Source: Caldifarciminota bacterium (GTDB lineage Bacteria; Hydrothermota; Hydrothermia; B15-G9; DRBW01). Taken from it: a stretch of DNA of 7,523 nt. Each line of letters begins with the position of its first letter. The stretch's first letter is position 1. Made by a program: the position numbers and the translations under genes. The stretch covers positions 1 to 7,523 of the forward strand of contig DRBW01000090.1 in the NCBI GenBank assembly GCA_011042705.1. Direction: 5' to 3'. Shown one piece after another: positions 1-6,781 of this stretch. The notes beneath the pieces are model-generated. The model worked only from the letters and a program-made list of their open reading frames with translations. It had not been told where the DNA came from and did no database searches.

Positions 1-2109
1 ACGCCCGAGGGCGGCCTCATCAGGCAAATAGCTGTTGACCCGGCGACTCCCGGAAATCCTGTGGCTATCAACGACTACGACGTCTATGTCTTCGACGGCT
101 CAGAATGGGAATTGTGCGGTGATATGGACTACTACTGGCCTATCGCAATTGCCCCGGGCAACGGGGGAAGGTTCACCCTCATCTCCCACGACGGGAACAT
201 TTACTACAGCGCGGACGGAGGTGAACACTGGATCTCTGTCGCTGATCTCGAGGACATCGATGCCCTCTCGGAAGTGAGAGGCGAGACCCTTTTCGTCGCC
301 GCGAATTACTGCCTTTACAGGAGCACTAACTCGGGATTTAGCTGGGAGTTCGTGGATTCTATTCCTTATAGAGTATCGGCGATTGACCTCTCCTGCGACA
401 GAAGCGCAATTTTCCTCGGCGCTCTGGCAGGTTCCTACGAGAGAGACACAACTGTCCTCCTCAGGAGCCTTGACGAAGGCCAGACCTGGACGAGGATATT
501 CGAGGAGCCCGACTCCATCGATCTGGACCGCATAATAGACATAGAAACGGCTCCAGATTCGGCAAACTGGATCTTCCTCTGCCTCGGGATGGAAGCTGGA
601 CCAGCCATGAACTTCCTTTTCTCCCCCGACGGAGGTGAGAACTGGTATTCCCTCAGCGAAGAGGCTCCTGGACTCGTCCTTCCATCCGATGTCGAGTTTC
701 TCTCCAATGACACCGTGCTCGTTGCCAGTATATACAGCCCGGCAATTTACAGGGGGGTCTGGAACGGAACGTCCTGGGAGTTCAGGGCGGTTGATTCCTC
801 GGCTAATTTCACCGATATCTGTGCCTGTGGAGACGTGATCTACGCCTCGAGCTACCAGGGAGTGTACGTTTCTGCTGATCGCGGAAGCACTTGGGAAAGA
901 ATGAACGCGGGCCTGCACGCCTTTCCTTTACACGAGCACTCGGCCGTCACCAACTCCGTCGGGAATAACCTCATCCTCCTCGGAGAATTCGGAAGCTCGA
1001 TCTACATAACCCACGACGGAGCAAGCTGGGAGGAGCGATTCCTTCCCGAACTGGTCTTCGCCGAGGGCGGACATATTGCGCCCTCCGATCCCGAAATAGC
1101 CTACATCTGCGGAATCGGCGTTGACATAACCGACTCGAGCTGGGTTTTTCATTCCATTTACAGGAGTGAAGACGGCGGTGAGACATGGGTTCCGGTCGAT
1201 ACTTCTTTTACATCGCCCGATTCCCTCCCCCAGTATGACAGGATCGTGATATCGCCGTCGAACCCGAACGTCCTCCTCAGTCTCTGGTGGAACCCGAGTG
1301 AGGACCGCGAGGATGTATACCGCTCGAACGACGGCGGGCACAACTGGACGCCCGTTCTGGAAGCGACAGGCGATTTCCTCTTCGGAACCGATACTTTCTT
1401 CACAATGAAAGGAGAATCCCTCTGGGTCAGCTACGATACAGGCGTGACCTGGTCTCCCTTAGCGAAAATAGACTGGCCCTGGGATATGGCCTACGACCCC
1501 CATATAGCCTGCGTATATGTGGCTGAATACTTCGGCGTTGAGAGGATCTCCCTGAACGGTCAGAGGGACACCCTGTTGATGGCTCCCTACGGAGGCTGGG
1601 AAGATGTCTCGGTAGCCGTCGCTGAGAACAGCGTGCTTTACGTATCATACAATTCCCATGAAGGCCCGAGCTGCCTCATAAGGCTAAAATATGGAGAAAC
1701 GATCCCCGAAATAGACACCATCGATTTCCGCACCGAGAGAAGCCTGAGAATACTGGACGGCGCCGTTTTAGTGTCGGAAAGCGGAAGGGGCTTCAGAAAA
1801 AGCGAAGACGCTTATCTCGGGCTGAAAGAGCACTCCGGAAAAGGTGGGAAAGTCACCCTGATCAACCCTACGATTTACACCGGAAGGCCTGAGCTAACCG
1901 TAGATTGCGAAAATCCCGATGTATACGAACTCAAGATTTTCAACCCCGCCGGGAGGATGGTACTGAGCGAAAAGATCAGGTTAAAACGTGGGGTCAACCG
2001 AATAAAGGTCAAGAGAGAGCTGCCATCGGGGCTTTATGTCCTTCTCCTCGAAAGCAAGGGGGCTGAGATCAGAAGTCGATTCGTCCTTTTGAGAGAAGAT
2101 CGGAGATAA
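1..2109 (+). CDS. Secreted Asp-box (BNR/sortilin-like) repeat protein with C-terminal Ig-like sorting domain, 5'-truncated
   Basis: The reading frame is open from base 1, so the real start lies outside the window; the GTG at 61 is only an internal valine codon. About 702 residues are visible. Nine Asp-box motifs of the form S/T-x-D/N-x-G-x-x-W recur, for example SADGGEHW (208-231), SLDEGQTW, SPDGGENW, SEDGGETW and SNDGGHNW; one, THDGASW, is a residue short. Such motifs sit in beta-propeller turns of sialidase, sortilin and YCF48-like folds. No sialidase catalytic signature is visible, so they are structural here. The last ~75 residues (from about 1880) form a small beta-sandwich with YELKIFNPAGRMV and LPSGLYVLLLES, typical of FlgD-Ig-like or type IX secretion sorting domains of FCB-group bacteria. 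Inference: exported, cell-surface or secreted protein of unknown ligand. It ends 97 bases before pgsB with a promoter between, so it is probably not part of that operon. Confidence 0.85.
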   Translation, partial: TPEGGLIRQIAVDPATPGNPVAINDYDVYVFDGSEWELCGDMDYYWPIAIAPGNGGRFTLISHDGNIYYSADGGEHWISVADLEDIDALSEVRGETLFVAANYCLYRSTNSGFSWEFVDSIPYRVSAIDLSCDRSAIFLGALAGSYERDTTVLLRSLDEGQTWTRIFEEPDSIDLDRIIDIETAPDSANWIFLCLGMEAGPAMNFLFSPDGGENWYSLSEEAPGLVLPSDVEFLSNDTVLVASIYSPAIYRGVWNGTSWEFRAVDSSANFTDICACGDVIYASSYQGVYVSADRGSTWERMNAGLHAFPLHEHSAVTNSVGNNLILLGEFGSSIYITHDGASWEERFLPELVFAEGGHIAPSDPEIAYICGIGVDITDSSWVFHSIYRSEDGGETWVPVDTSFTSPDSLPQYDRIVISPSNPNVLLSLWWNPSEDREDVYRSNDGGHNWTPVLEATGDFLFGTDTFFTMKGESLWVSYDTGVTWSPLAKIDWPWDMAYDPHIACVYVAEYFGVERISLNGQRDTLLMAPYGGWEDVSVAVAENSVLYVSYNSHEGPSCLIRLKYGETIPEIDTIDFRTERSLRILDGAVLVSESGRGFRKSEDAYLGLKEHSGKGGKVTLINPTIYTGRPELTVDCENPDVYELKIFNPAGRMVLSEKIRLKRGVNRIKVKRELPSGLYVLLLESKGAEIRSRFVLLREDRR

Positions 2110-2137
2110 AACTCCCGATTCAGCCATCGGTCCCTCC

Positions 2138-2169
2138 GTGTAACGGGCTGTCACCACAACCCGTTACAC
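2138..2169. repeat. Perfect 10-bp inverted repeat in the gap before pgsB
   Basis: GTGTAACGGG (2138-2147) is the exact reverse complement of CCCGTTACAC (2160-2169), with a 12-base spacer. In RNA it would form a stable stem-loop about 30 bases after the stop of the upstream gene, but no T-run follows, so it is not a textbook intrinsic terminator. Its right arm ends 8 bases before the putative -35 box of the pgsB promoter, so it could instead be an operator. A weaker hairpin, CCGAT/ATCGG (2115-2119 and 2126-2130), precedes it. Confidence 0.6.
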
Positions 2170-2177
2170 CAGACAAG

Positions 2178-2206
2178 TTGAAAAGCGCTCTGCAGGGCAT
2201 TATATT
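2178..2206 (+). promoter_or_regulatory. Putative sigma70-type promoter for the pgs operon
   Basis: TTGAAA (2178-2183) and TATATT (2201-2206) are separated by exactly 17 bases, each one mismatch from the sigma70 consensus. An overlapping alternative -10, TATTAT (2203-2208), would give a 19-base spacer. The -10 touches the ATG at 2207, so transcription would start near 2213-2216, downstream of that ATG and next to the second in-frame ATG at 2216. This would make the pgsB mRNA leaderless or nearly so. The identification is by eye from consensus only. Confidence 0.45.
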
Positions 2207-3373
2207 ATGCCCAATATGTGGGCCCTATCTGTCTTCACTCTGTTTCTGCTCGCTTACTGGTTGAAGGAGTACTTTGACCATAGAAACAGCCTGAAAAAAG
2301 TCAAACTCCGGGTGCACGTCAACGGCACGCGAGGTAAATCCTCCACCACAAGGCTTATCGCCGGCATGCTCCGCGAGGCAGGTTACAAAACCGTCGCCAA
2401 ATCCACCGGTACCGAACCGAGAGTGATCTTCGATGACGGCAGGGAAGTGCCCGTCATCAGGCCGGGCAGGTCCAACATCATGGAGCAGGTTAAAGTGATC
2501 AAATTCGCAGGTAAGATCGGCGCCGACGCCGTTGTCCTTGAGTGCATGGCGCTCAGGCCCGATTTCCAGATAATGGAGAGAAAAATGATAGAACCCACCA
2601 TCGGGGTTATCACCAACATAAGGGCAGACCACCTTGACGTGATGGGGCCCACAGTCGAAGATGTGGCAAAAGCCCTCTCGGGCACTATTCCTTACAACGG
2701 GCACTTCGTCACTGCAAGCCGGGAGTTTTTCCCCTTTCTGAAAAAGGTGGCCGAAACCCGAAATACGATCGCCCACCTCGCCAACCCGGAGGATGTCTCC
2801 GACGAGGAGATGAAGGGTTTCTCCTACATAGAGCACAAGGAAAACGTGGCGATCGCGCTGAAGATAGCGGATATCCTCGGGATCGAACGCACGAAAGCCC
2901 TCCGCGGCATGTACAGAGCCAATCCCGACGTGGGGGTCCTTCGTCTCTACGAGGTACACGAGAGGGGGAAAAGGATCCGCTTTGTAAACGCCTTTGCTGC
3001 CAACGATCCCGATTCCCTGGGAATCATCTGGAACCTGGTGAAAAATCAGGGTGAGAAGAAAGTCGTCCTGATGAACTGCAGGGACGACAGAATAGACCGC
3101 TCGAGGCAGCTCGGCGAGTTCCTGACCAGGCTGGAGCCTCAGCCTTACCTCTGTATAACCACAGGTGCTTTGACGAGCGCTTTCATCAAGAGCGCCGTCG
3201 CCAACGGGTTCCCTGAGGAAAGGATCCTCGATCTCGAGGGCATACCACCCGAGGAAGCCTTTGAGGTAATCGTCGAGAAGGTCGAAAATAATAGCCTGAT
3301 CTTCGCCATAGGTAACATGGTCACCTACGGAGAGAGACTCGCCGAGGTGTTCAAAAGAAAGGCGGAGGAATAA
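2207..3373 (+). CDS. pgsB: Poly-gamma-glutamate synthase PgsB/CapB (Mur-ligase-like ATP-dependent amide ligase)
   Basis: PgsB with PgsC forms the membrane-bound core that links glutamates through the gamma-carboxyl, using ATP. The 388 residues match the usual length (B. subtilis PgsB is 393). Visible: an N-terminal membrane segment (about 7-20), the P-loop HVNGTRGKSSTTRL (37-50), VVLECMALRPDFQI (109-122), NIRADHLDVMGPT (137-149), TIPYNGH (160-166), NAFAANDP (261-268), MNCRDDRIDRSRQ (289-301) and the late IGNM (368-371), all in family order. It is told from MurC-F or FolC by the N-terminal anchor and the ECMAxxPDxQ and DHxDVMGPT motifs. Start: the ATG at 2207 has only a weak AGGG (2194-2197) upstream and abuts the putative -10. 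The ATG at 2216 (residue 4, Met-Trp) gives an N-terminus level with B. subtilis PgsB as I recall it, and may be the true start. First gene of the operon; pgsC follows after 6 bases. The polymerised amino acid is assumed, not shown. Confidence 0.95.
   Translation: MPNMWALSVFTLFLLAYWLKEYFDHRNSLKKVKLRVHVNGTRGKSSTTRLIAGMLREAGYKTVAKSTGTEPRVIFDDGREVPVIRPGRSNIMEQVKVIKFAGKIGADAVVLECMALRPDFQIMERKMIEPTIGVITNIRADHLDVMGPTVEDVAKALSGTIPYNGHFVTASREFFPFLKKVAETRNTIAHLANPEDVSDEEMKGFSYIEHKENVAIALKIADILGIERTKALRGMYRANPDVGVLRLYEVHERGKRIRFVNAFAANDPDSLGIIWNLVKNQGEKKVVLMNCRDDRIDRSRQLGEFLTRLEPQPYLCITTGALTSAFIKSAVANGFPEERILDLEGIPPEEAFEVIVEKVENNSLIFAIGNMVTYGERLAEVFKRKAEE
3364..3369 (+). promoter_or_regulatory. Ribosome binding site of pgsC
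   Basis: GGAGGA lies in the last codons of pgsB, 10 bases before the pgsC ATG at 3380, and supports that start. It contrasts with pgsB, which has no comparable site. Confidence 0.7.
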
Positions 3374-3379
3374 ATCATT

Positions 3380-3829
3380 ATGTTAGCCCAGGCTGTCGGC
3401 ATAGGAATTATATTCAGTCTCCTGCTGACCGAGACCGTCGGGCTTGCAGCCGGAGGTATCGTTGTACCTGGCTACATCGCCTATAACCTGCATCATCCCT
3501 GGAAGATAATAGTGACCATCTTTACGGCCATTCTCACGTGGCTGCTTGTCCGTCTGATATCCAGAGTTGCCCTGATATACGGGAGAAGACTCCTCGTCAT
3601 TTCTATCCTCATCGGCTACATTCTCGGACATATCTTCAGGTTATTCCCGCCTCTCACGGTGGGAAAGCACCTGCTGGATCTCGAGGCCATTGGATATGTG
3701 ATTCCCGGCCTTATTGCTTACTGGGTTGAGAGACAGGGTCTCATCAGCACTCTCCTCATGATGCTCATAACGGCATCTCTCGTCCGGCTGATATTGACTG
3801 CCATCACCGGAGGTGTGATTATCCCATGA
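3380..3829 (+). CDS. pgsC: Poly-gamma-glutamate synthesis membrane protein PgsC/CapC
   Basis: PgsC is the integral membrane partner of PgsB, needed for polymerisation and thought to take part in moving the chain across the inner membrane. The 149 residues equal the B. subtilis length. Nearly the whole protein is hydrophobic, with about four to five membrane segments (roughly 5-20, 41-65, 70-88, 101-115, 120-143). Family marks: TETVGLAAGGIVVPGYIAY (17-35), IYGRRLL (66-72), IGYVIPGLIAY (104-114) and ERQGL (117-121). The pattern G-x-V-x-P-G-x-I-A-Y occurs twice (26-35 and 105-114), pointing to a pseudo-duplicated pore-like element. It follows pgsB by 6 bases and overlaps the next gene by 4 (ATGA), so the three are probably co-translated. 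Confidence 0.94.
   Translation: MLAQAVGIGIIFSLLLTETVGLAAGGIVVPGYIAYNLHHPWKIIVTIFTAILTWLLVRLISRVALIYGRRLLVISILIGYILGHIFRLFPPLTVGKHLLDLEAIGYVIPGLIAYWVERQGLISTLLMMLITASLVRLILTAITGGVIIP
3809..3815 (+). promoter_or_regulatory. Ribosome binding site of the pgsW-like gene
   Basis: GGAGGTG sits inside the last codons of pgsC, 10 bases before the ATG at 3826, which overlaps the pgsC stop. It supports that start and translational coupling. Confidence 0.7.
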
Positions 3830-4926
3830 AATGGAAACCAGGAAGAATTCCCGACGCGGTTCTCTTCGTGATTTTCCTTATCTCCATAGCTTTTTTCGTC
3901 GCCGTTCTCCTCTCGGAATCGCCGAGGAAAGCTCCCTATTTCGATGAAAAGTTGAAGGCAAGCCAGACCATGGACAGGGCGATGGCGCTGATCAAGGAGG
4001 AGAGGTTAAAGCTGGGAATCCCCATAGATCCGGTCAACGATCCGAACGGCACGGGGCTGATCGGACACCAGTTCTCGCCCATAACTTCAGAGAGGGGTGA
4101 CCTCGAGGAGAAACTGACATCCACGAACCCCAACATGGCGGCCCTCATGGTGAAATATCTGGAGAAACTGAAGCTGAAAAAAGGCGACGTCGTGGCCGTG
4201 GGCTGGACCGGGTCCTATCCCGGTCTCAACCTCGCCCTTCTCTCTGCCCTCCATTCCATGGAGATCGAACCGATCATAATAACCTCTCTGAGCTCGTCGA
4301 TGTGGGGAGCGAACGACCCTCAGCTAACCTGGCTCGACATGGAGAGGATCGTTCAGAGCGTCCTGCCCTACCGCTCGGCGGCGGCTTCCATCGGAGGAAA
4401 GGACGACATAGGGAGAGGGCTCTCGCCTCAGGGAATCGAGCTTCTGAAGGAAGCAATCGAGAGGAACGGAATACCGCTCCTTTACGAAGAAGACATCTCG
4501 AAAAACGTTGAGAAGAGGCTTGCCATCTACAGGGATAAAGCCGCAGGAAAGCCCATAAAGGCATATGTGAATATAGGTTACGGCAGGGCCTCTCTGGGGC
4601 CCCTCGAGGCAGTAGAATACATAAAGCCCGGAGTTAACCGTCACATAAAGAAGGAGCTCCTTCAATGGAAAAGCGTGGCGATAGAGATGCTGAAGGAGAG
4701 AATTCCCGTCCTGAATGTAGTTGACATCAGAATGCTCGCGGCAAAGAACGGCTTGCCCGTCGCTCCAGTGCCCCTGCCCAGACCGGGGGAGGGCAAGCTC
4801 TTTTATGAAATGAGGTATTCGCCCCTCCTGGCGGGGATACTCGCCGTCGTTCTGGCAGCCATTCTGTTCGGTGTCGCGAGTTTCAACCTTACCGGTTACC
4901 TTCTAAAGAGGAGAGAAGAATCGTGA
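3826..4926 (+). CDS. pgsW: PgsW-type poly-gamma-glutamate system protein
   Basis: The 366-residue product resembles the 'poly-gamma-glutamate system protein' family found beside PgsB and PgsC in diderm bacteria; its biochemical role is not known to me. Residues 10-31 and about 332-355 are membrane segments. The basic N-terminus (MKWKPGR) and basic tail (KRRE) place both ends in the cytoplasm and the ~300-residue middle in the periplasm. Striking blocks in the middle are TGLIGHQFSPITSERG (76-91), STNPNMAALMV (99-109), GDVVAVGWTGSYPGLNLALL (120-139) and SMWGANDPQLTWLDMER (158-174). The third block followed by EPIIITS (148-154) reads as a beta-loop-helix-beta, Rossmann-like unit. The gene has good ribosome binding sequence and overlaps both neighbours by 4 bases. 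No PgsA/CapA-like gene follows pgsC in this window, so this protein may occupy that accessory place (inference). The name rests on resemblance recalled from memory and on context. Confidence 0.82.
   Translation: MKWKPGRIPDAVLFVIFLISIAFFVAVLLSESPRKAPYFDEKLKASQTMDRAMALIKEERLKLGIPIDPVNDPNGTGLIGHQFSPITSERGDLEEKLTSTNPNMAALMVKYLEKLKLKKGDVVAVGWTGSYPGLNLALLSALHSMEIEPIIITSLSSSMWGANDPQLTWLDMERIVQSVLPYRSAAASIGGKDDIGRGLSPQGIELLKEAIERNGIPLLYEEDISKNVEKRLAIYRDKAAGKPIKAYVNIGYGRASLGPLEAVEYIKPGVNRHIKKELLQWKSVAIEMLKERIPVLNVVDIRMLAAKNGLPVAPVPLPRPGEGKLFYEMRYSPLLAGILAVVLAAILFGVASFNLTGYLLKRREES
4908..4913 (+). promoter_or_regulatory. Ribosome binding site supporting a GTG start at 4923
   Basis: GAGGAG ends 9 bases before the GTG at 4923. 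It decides in favour of this non-ATG start, which overlaps the preceding TGA as GTGA and begins a clean signal peptide. Confidence 0.65.
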
Positions 4927-5780
4927 GGAAGGTTCTTGCATTGACGATGATCTTTCCCCTGTTGCTTGCAGCTCAGGGGGTTAAAATCACCGGCAACCTG
5001 AAAAAAGTCAAGGTTAAAATACTGAAGGAGATCGAGAAGGAGTACATCCTCCTCGAAAGGGGAAAACCCCTCAGTTTCGAGGTAGAAGGCCCCGTTTTCC
5101 TCAGGGTCTATACAAGGCTCGTATATCCCGAGAAAGCAAAGGGAACCGCCATATACAAATTGATCCTGGAGGAAGATGGCAAGCAGGAAAAAATAATAAC
5201 CAAGGAGACGGAGCCCTCGAACAAAGCTTTTCTCGACGGCAAAAAGCTCGGAAAGTGGAGGTCTTTTCTTATAGAAGTTCCGCCCGGCAGGCACACCTAC
5301 CGCCTCGGAATATGGAAATCGCCCTCGCCTGAAGTGGCGGTGAGGATAAAGAGGACATCCCCACCCGTATGGAAGGAACTCCCTCCGCTCAGGCCATTCA
5401 CCATCATCACGGCTTATGAAAACGAGAAAAAGACTAACTACTATCTCCTGAAAAAGGGAGAAAGCCTCAGATTCAGGCTACAGGGCCCCGGAAGGGTCAA
5501 GCTCATCGTGAGGCTTAATTTCGACGAAACCCTGGGGGAAGAAGCGGGTTTCACCGTTGTAGTCAGGGAAGGTGATAAAGAGATTCAGAGGGCCTCCTTC
5601 AAGAGCTACCGATCGGAAATGGTCAGCTGGAATGAGAGAAAGGACCTGGTCCCCGGGAAGGCCGAGACCCTCTACCTCGAAGTTCCAAAAGGAGAGCACA
5701 CCATTCAGGTTGAGCTCCTCGGTACCCTGGCACCTTCGGCCGGAGTTCGCCTTCTGATCCCTGAAATAAAGGGCGAGTAA
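4923..5780 (+). CDS. Exported protein of two tandem copies of one beta-rich domain, pgs-operon associated
   Basis: I do not recognise the family. The 285-residue product begins with a signal peptide (MRKVLALTMIFPLLLAAQG, cleavage near 18-20) and has no later membrane segment, so it should be periplasmic or surface-located. Residues ~40-143 and ~172-283 are diverged copies of one domain: EYILLERGKPLSFEVEGP (40-57) aligns without gaps to NYYLLKKGESLRFRLQGP (172-189) with 8 identities in 18, and IEVPPGRHT (117-125) aligns to LEVPKGEHT (252-260). Each copy alternates polar and hydrophobic residues in short runs, as in a beta-sandwich. A proline-rich linker (146-158) joins them. The protein is rich in Lys and Arg, which could suit binding an anionic polymer such as polyglutamate (inference). 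GTG start overlaps the pgsW stop by 4 bases; its TAA overlaps the next ATG by one base. Confidence 0.85.
   Translation: MRKVLALTMIFPLLLAAQGVKITGNLKKVKVKILKEIEKEYILLERGKPLSFEVEGPVFLRVYTRLVYPEKAKGTAIYKLILEEDGKQEKIITKETEPSNKAFLDGKKLGKWRSFLIEVPPGRHTYRLGIWKSPSPEVAVRIKRTSPPVWKELPPLRPFTIITAYENEKKTNYYLLKKGESLRFRLQGPGRVKLIVRLNFDETLGEEAGFTVVVREGDKEIQRASFKSYRSEMVSWNERKDLVPGKAETLYLEVPKGEHTIQVELLGTLAPSAGVRLLIPEIKGE
5040..5351 (+). repeat. Domain copy A of the duplicated exported protein
   Basis: Encodes residues 40-143. It opens with a G-x-x-L-x-F-x-x-x-G-P pattern and closes with E-V-P-x-G-x-H-T then a hydrophobic strand pair. Copy B repeats both anchors in the same order at similar spacing. Confidence 0.65.
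5436..5771 (+). repeat. Domain copy B of the duplicated exported protein
   Basis: Encodes residues 172-283, the second copy. It has a somewhat longer middle segment (about 205-245) than copy A. Similarity is visible at protein level only, so the duplication is old. Confidence 0.65.
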
Positions 5781-6772
5781 TGAGTCTCACGGGAATCCTC
5801 CTCGCATTCTTCGTTGCATCAAACGGCGGATGGTGGCCAATCCACCCTTTGCCCGGGACCATCGCCAGTATTTCCGTCGATTTCACTTACGATTCCAATC
5901 CCTTCCGATATTCCGATAAGGACATAGACCTCTTCGACCGCGGCGCTTACCCCTACAGGTTTCCCTTCAAAACCAGGGACGACCTGAAGATAAGGACACG
6001 CCTCGACATTCGGCGTTTCAAAGGCAGAGCGGGCTTCCGCCTGACCATAGCAAACTCAGCTTATCTTTCCAACAGGGAAAAGAGCAGCATATATCTGGGA
6101 GCTCTTCTCAAATACAGATCACTCTATCTTCAGGCCTCCTATCTTCCCGACTTCCTCATAAGGTATTATCCGGACTATGACTCGGGGTCAACGGTCTATC
6201 TTCCCTGTTATTACACTGAAACTAAGGCCGAAATCGGAATTGTGCCCCTCAAAAAGCCTTTGAGGATCACGGTTTTTGGCCTCGCCGGCAAAAGGGCCTA
6301 CCCTGACAATTTCCGGGAGTACGACACCGGCTTCCTCGGAGCCGGCCTTCGCCTCAAAAAGGAACTGTCGAAGACGGAAGTAAAAATCTCTTACATGTTC
6401 GACAGGGGCGTTGCGAGAGGCTACGACGAGGAAGGCGAAACGAGAGAGAATTCCGACGATGCCGACATTTCCTATCGGAGGCATACCCTCGCTTTCGGTT
6501 TTGACAGAGATCTGGGTTCCCTCTCCCTTGCCCTTGAATACAGGTTTAGATCGAAGGACTTCACCGGAAATGACCTCTGGCACCGGGACAGAACCGACAG
6601 GGATAACAGATTCACACTGACGGTGGAAAGACCGCTTAACAACAGGCTCTCGCTGAGCGCAGGCTATACCTTCGAGATGAGGTCCACCGATTCGCCCTAC
6701 TCCGACTCCATCGAGGAGGTCAAGAGTTACAAAAGACATCTCTTTGGACTCGGCTTCAAACTCACAATTTAG
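5780..6772 (+). CDS. Predicted outer-membrane beta-barrel protein, pgs-operon associated
   Basis: No named family is recognised. The 330-residue product starts with a short hydrophobic leader (MSLTGILLAFFVASNG), a weak signal peptide without basic residues. An in-frame stop at 5762-5764 rules out a longer N-terminus. The rest is a series of amphipathic strands joined by short turns and polar loops: ASISVDFTYDSNPFRYS (29-45), LKIRTRLDIRRF (69-80), GRAGFRLTIANSAYLS (82-97), SIYLGALLKYRSLYLQASY (103-121), TEVKISYMFDRG (199-210), HTLAFGFDRDLGSLSLALEY (235-254), RFTLTVERPLNNRLSLSAGY (277-296). The final strand, HLFGLGFKLTI (320-330), resembles the C-terminal beta-signal read by the BAM machinery, though it ends in Ile rather than Phe. 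I estimate 12-16 strands. ATG overlaps the preceding TAA by one base; AAGGG lies 6 bases upstream. Likely role by context: passage or anchoring of the polymer at the outer membrane (inference). Confidence 0.82.
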   Translation: MSLTGILLAFFVASNGGWWPIHPLPGTIASISVDFTYDSNPFRYSDKDIDLFDRGAYPYRFPFKTRDDLKIRTRLDIRRFKGRAGFRLTIANSAYLSNREKSSIYLGALLKYRSLYLQASYLPDFLIRYYPDYDSGSTVYLPCYYTETKAEIGIVPLKKPLRITVFGLAGKRAYPDNFREYDTGFLGAGLRLKKELSKTEVKISYMFDRGVARGYDEEGETRENSDDADISYRRHTLAFGFDRDLGSLSLALEYRFRSKDFTGNDLWHRDRTDRDNRFTLTVERPLNNRLSLSAGYTFEMRSTDSPYSDSIEEVKSYKRHLFGLGFKLTI

Positions 6773-6777
6773 GAGGT
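6771..6777 (+). promoter_or_regulatory. Strong ribosome binding site overlapping the beta-barrel stop codon
   Basis: AGGAGGT, a near-complete Shine-Dalgarno sequence, uses the last two bases of the TAG at 6770-6772. It lies 4 bases before the ATG at 6782 and supports that start and coupling to the upstream gene. Confidence 0.75.
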
Positions 6778-6781
6778 CCAG

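Noticed and set aside
100..918. Long open frame of 272 codons on the - strand inside the Asp-box gene
   Set aside because: The + frame has a clear repeated motif structure over the same bases; the antisense product shows no domain or coherent hydrophobic pattern. It is a side effect of codon bias.
208..1452. Sialidase (neuraminidase) assignment from the Asp-boxes
   Set aside because: Asp-boxes are structural and widespread; no FRIP motif or sialidase catalytic arrangement is visible.
2138..2180. Classic rho-independent terminator after the Asp-box gene
   Set aside because: The stem is good but no T-run follows the right arm, so I list it only as an inverted repeat.
2225..2959. Open frame of 244 codons on the - strand opposite pgsB
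   Set aside because: It lies wholly within a confidently identified PgsB coding region and shows no recognisable motif.
2207..3373. MurC-F or folylpolyglutamate synthase instead of PgsB
   Set aside because: The N-terminal membrane anchor, the ECMAxxPD and DHxDVMGPT motifs and the adjacent pgsC are specific to PgsB.
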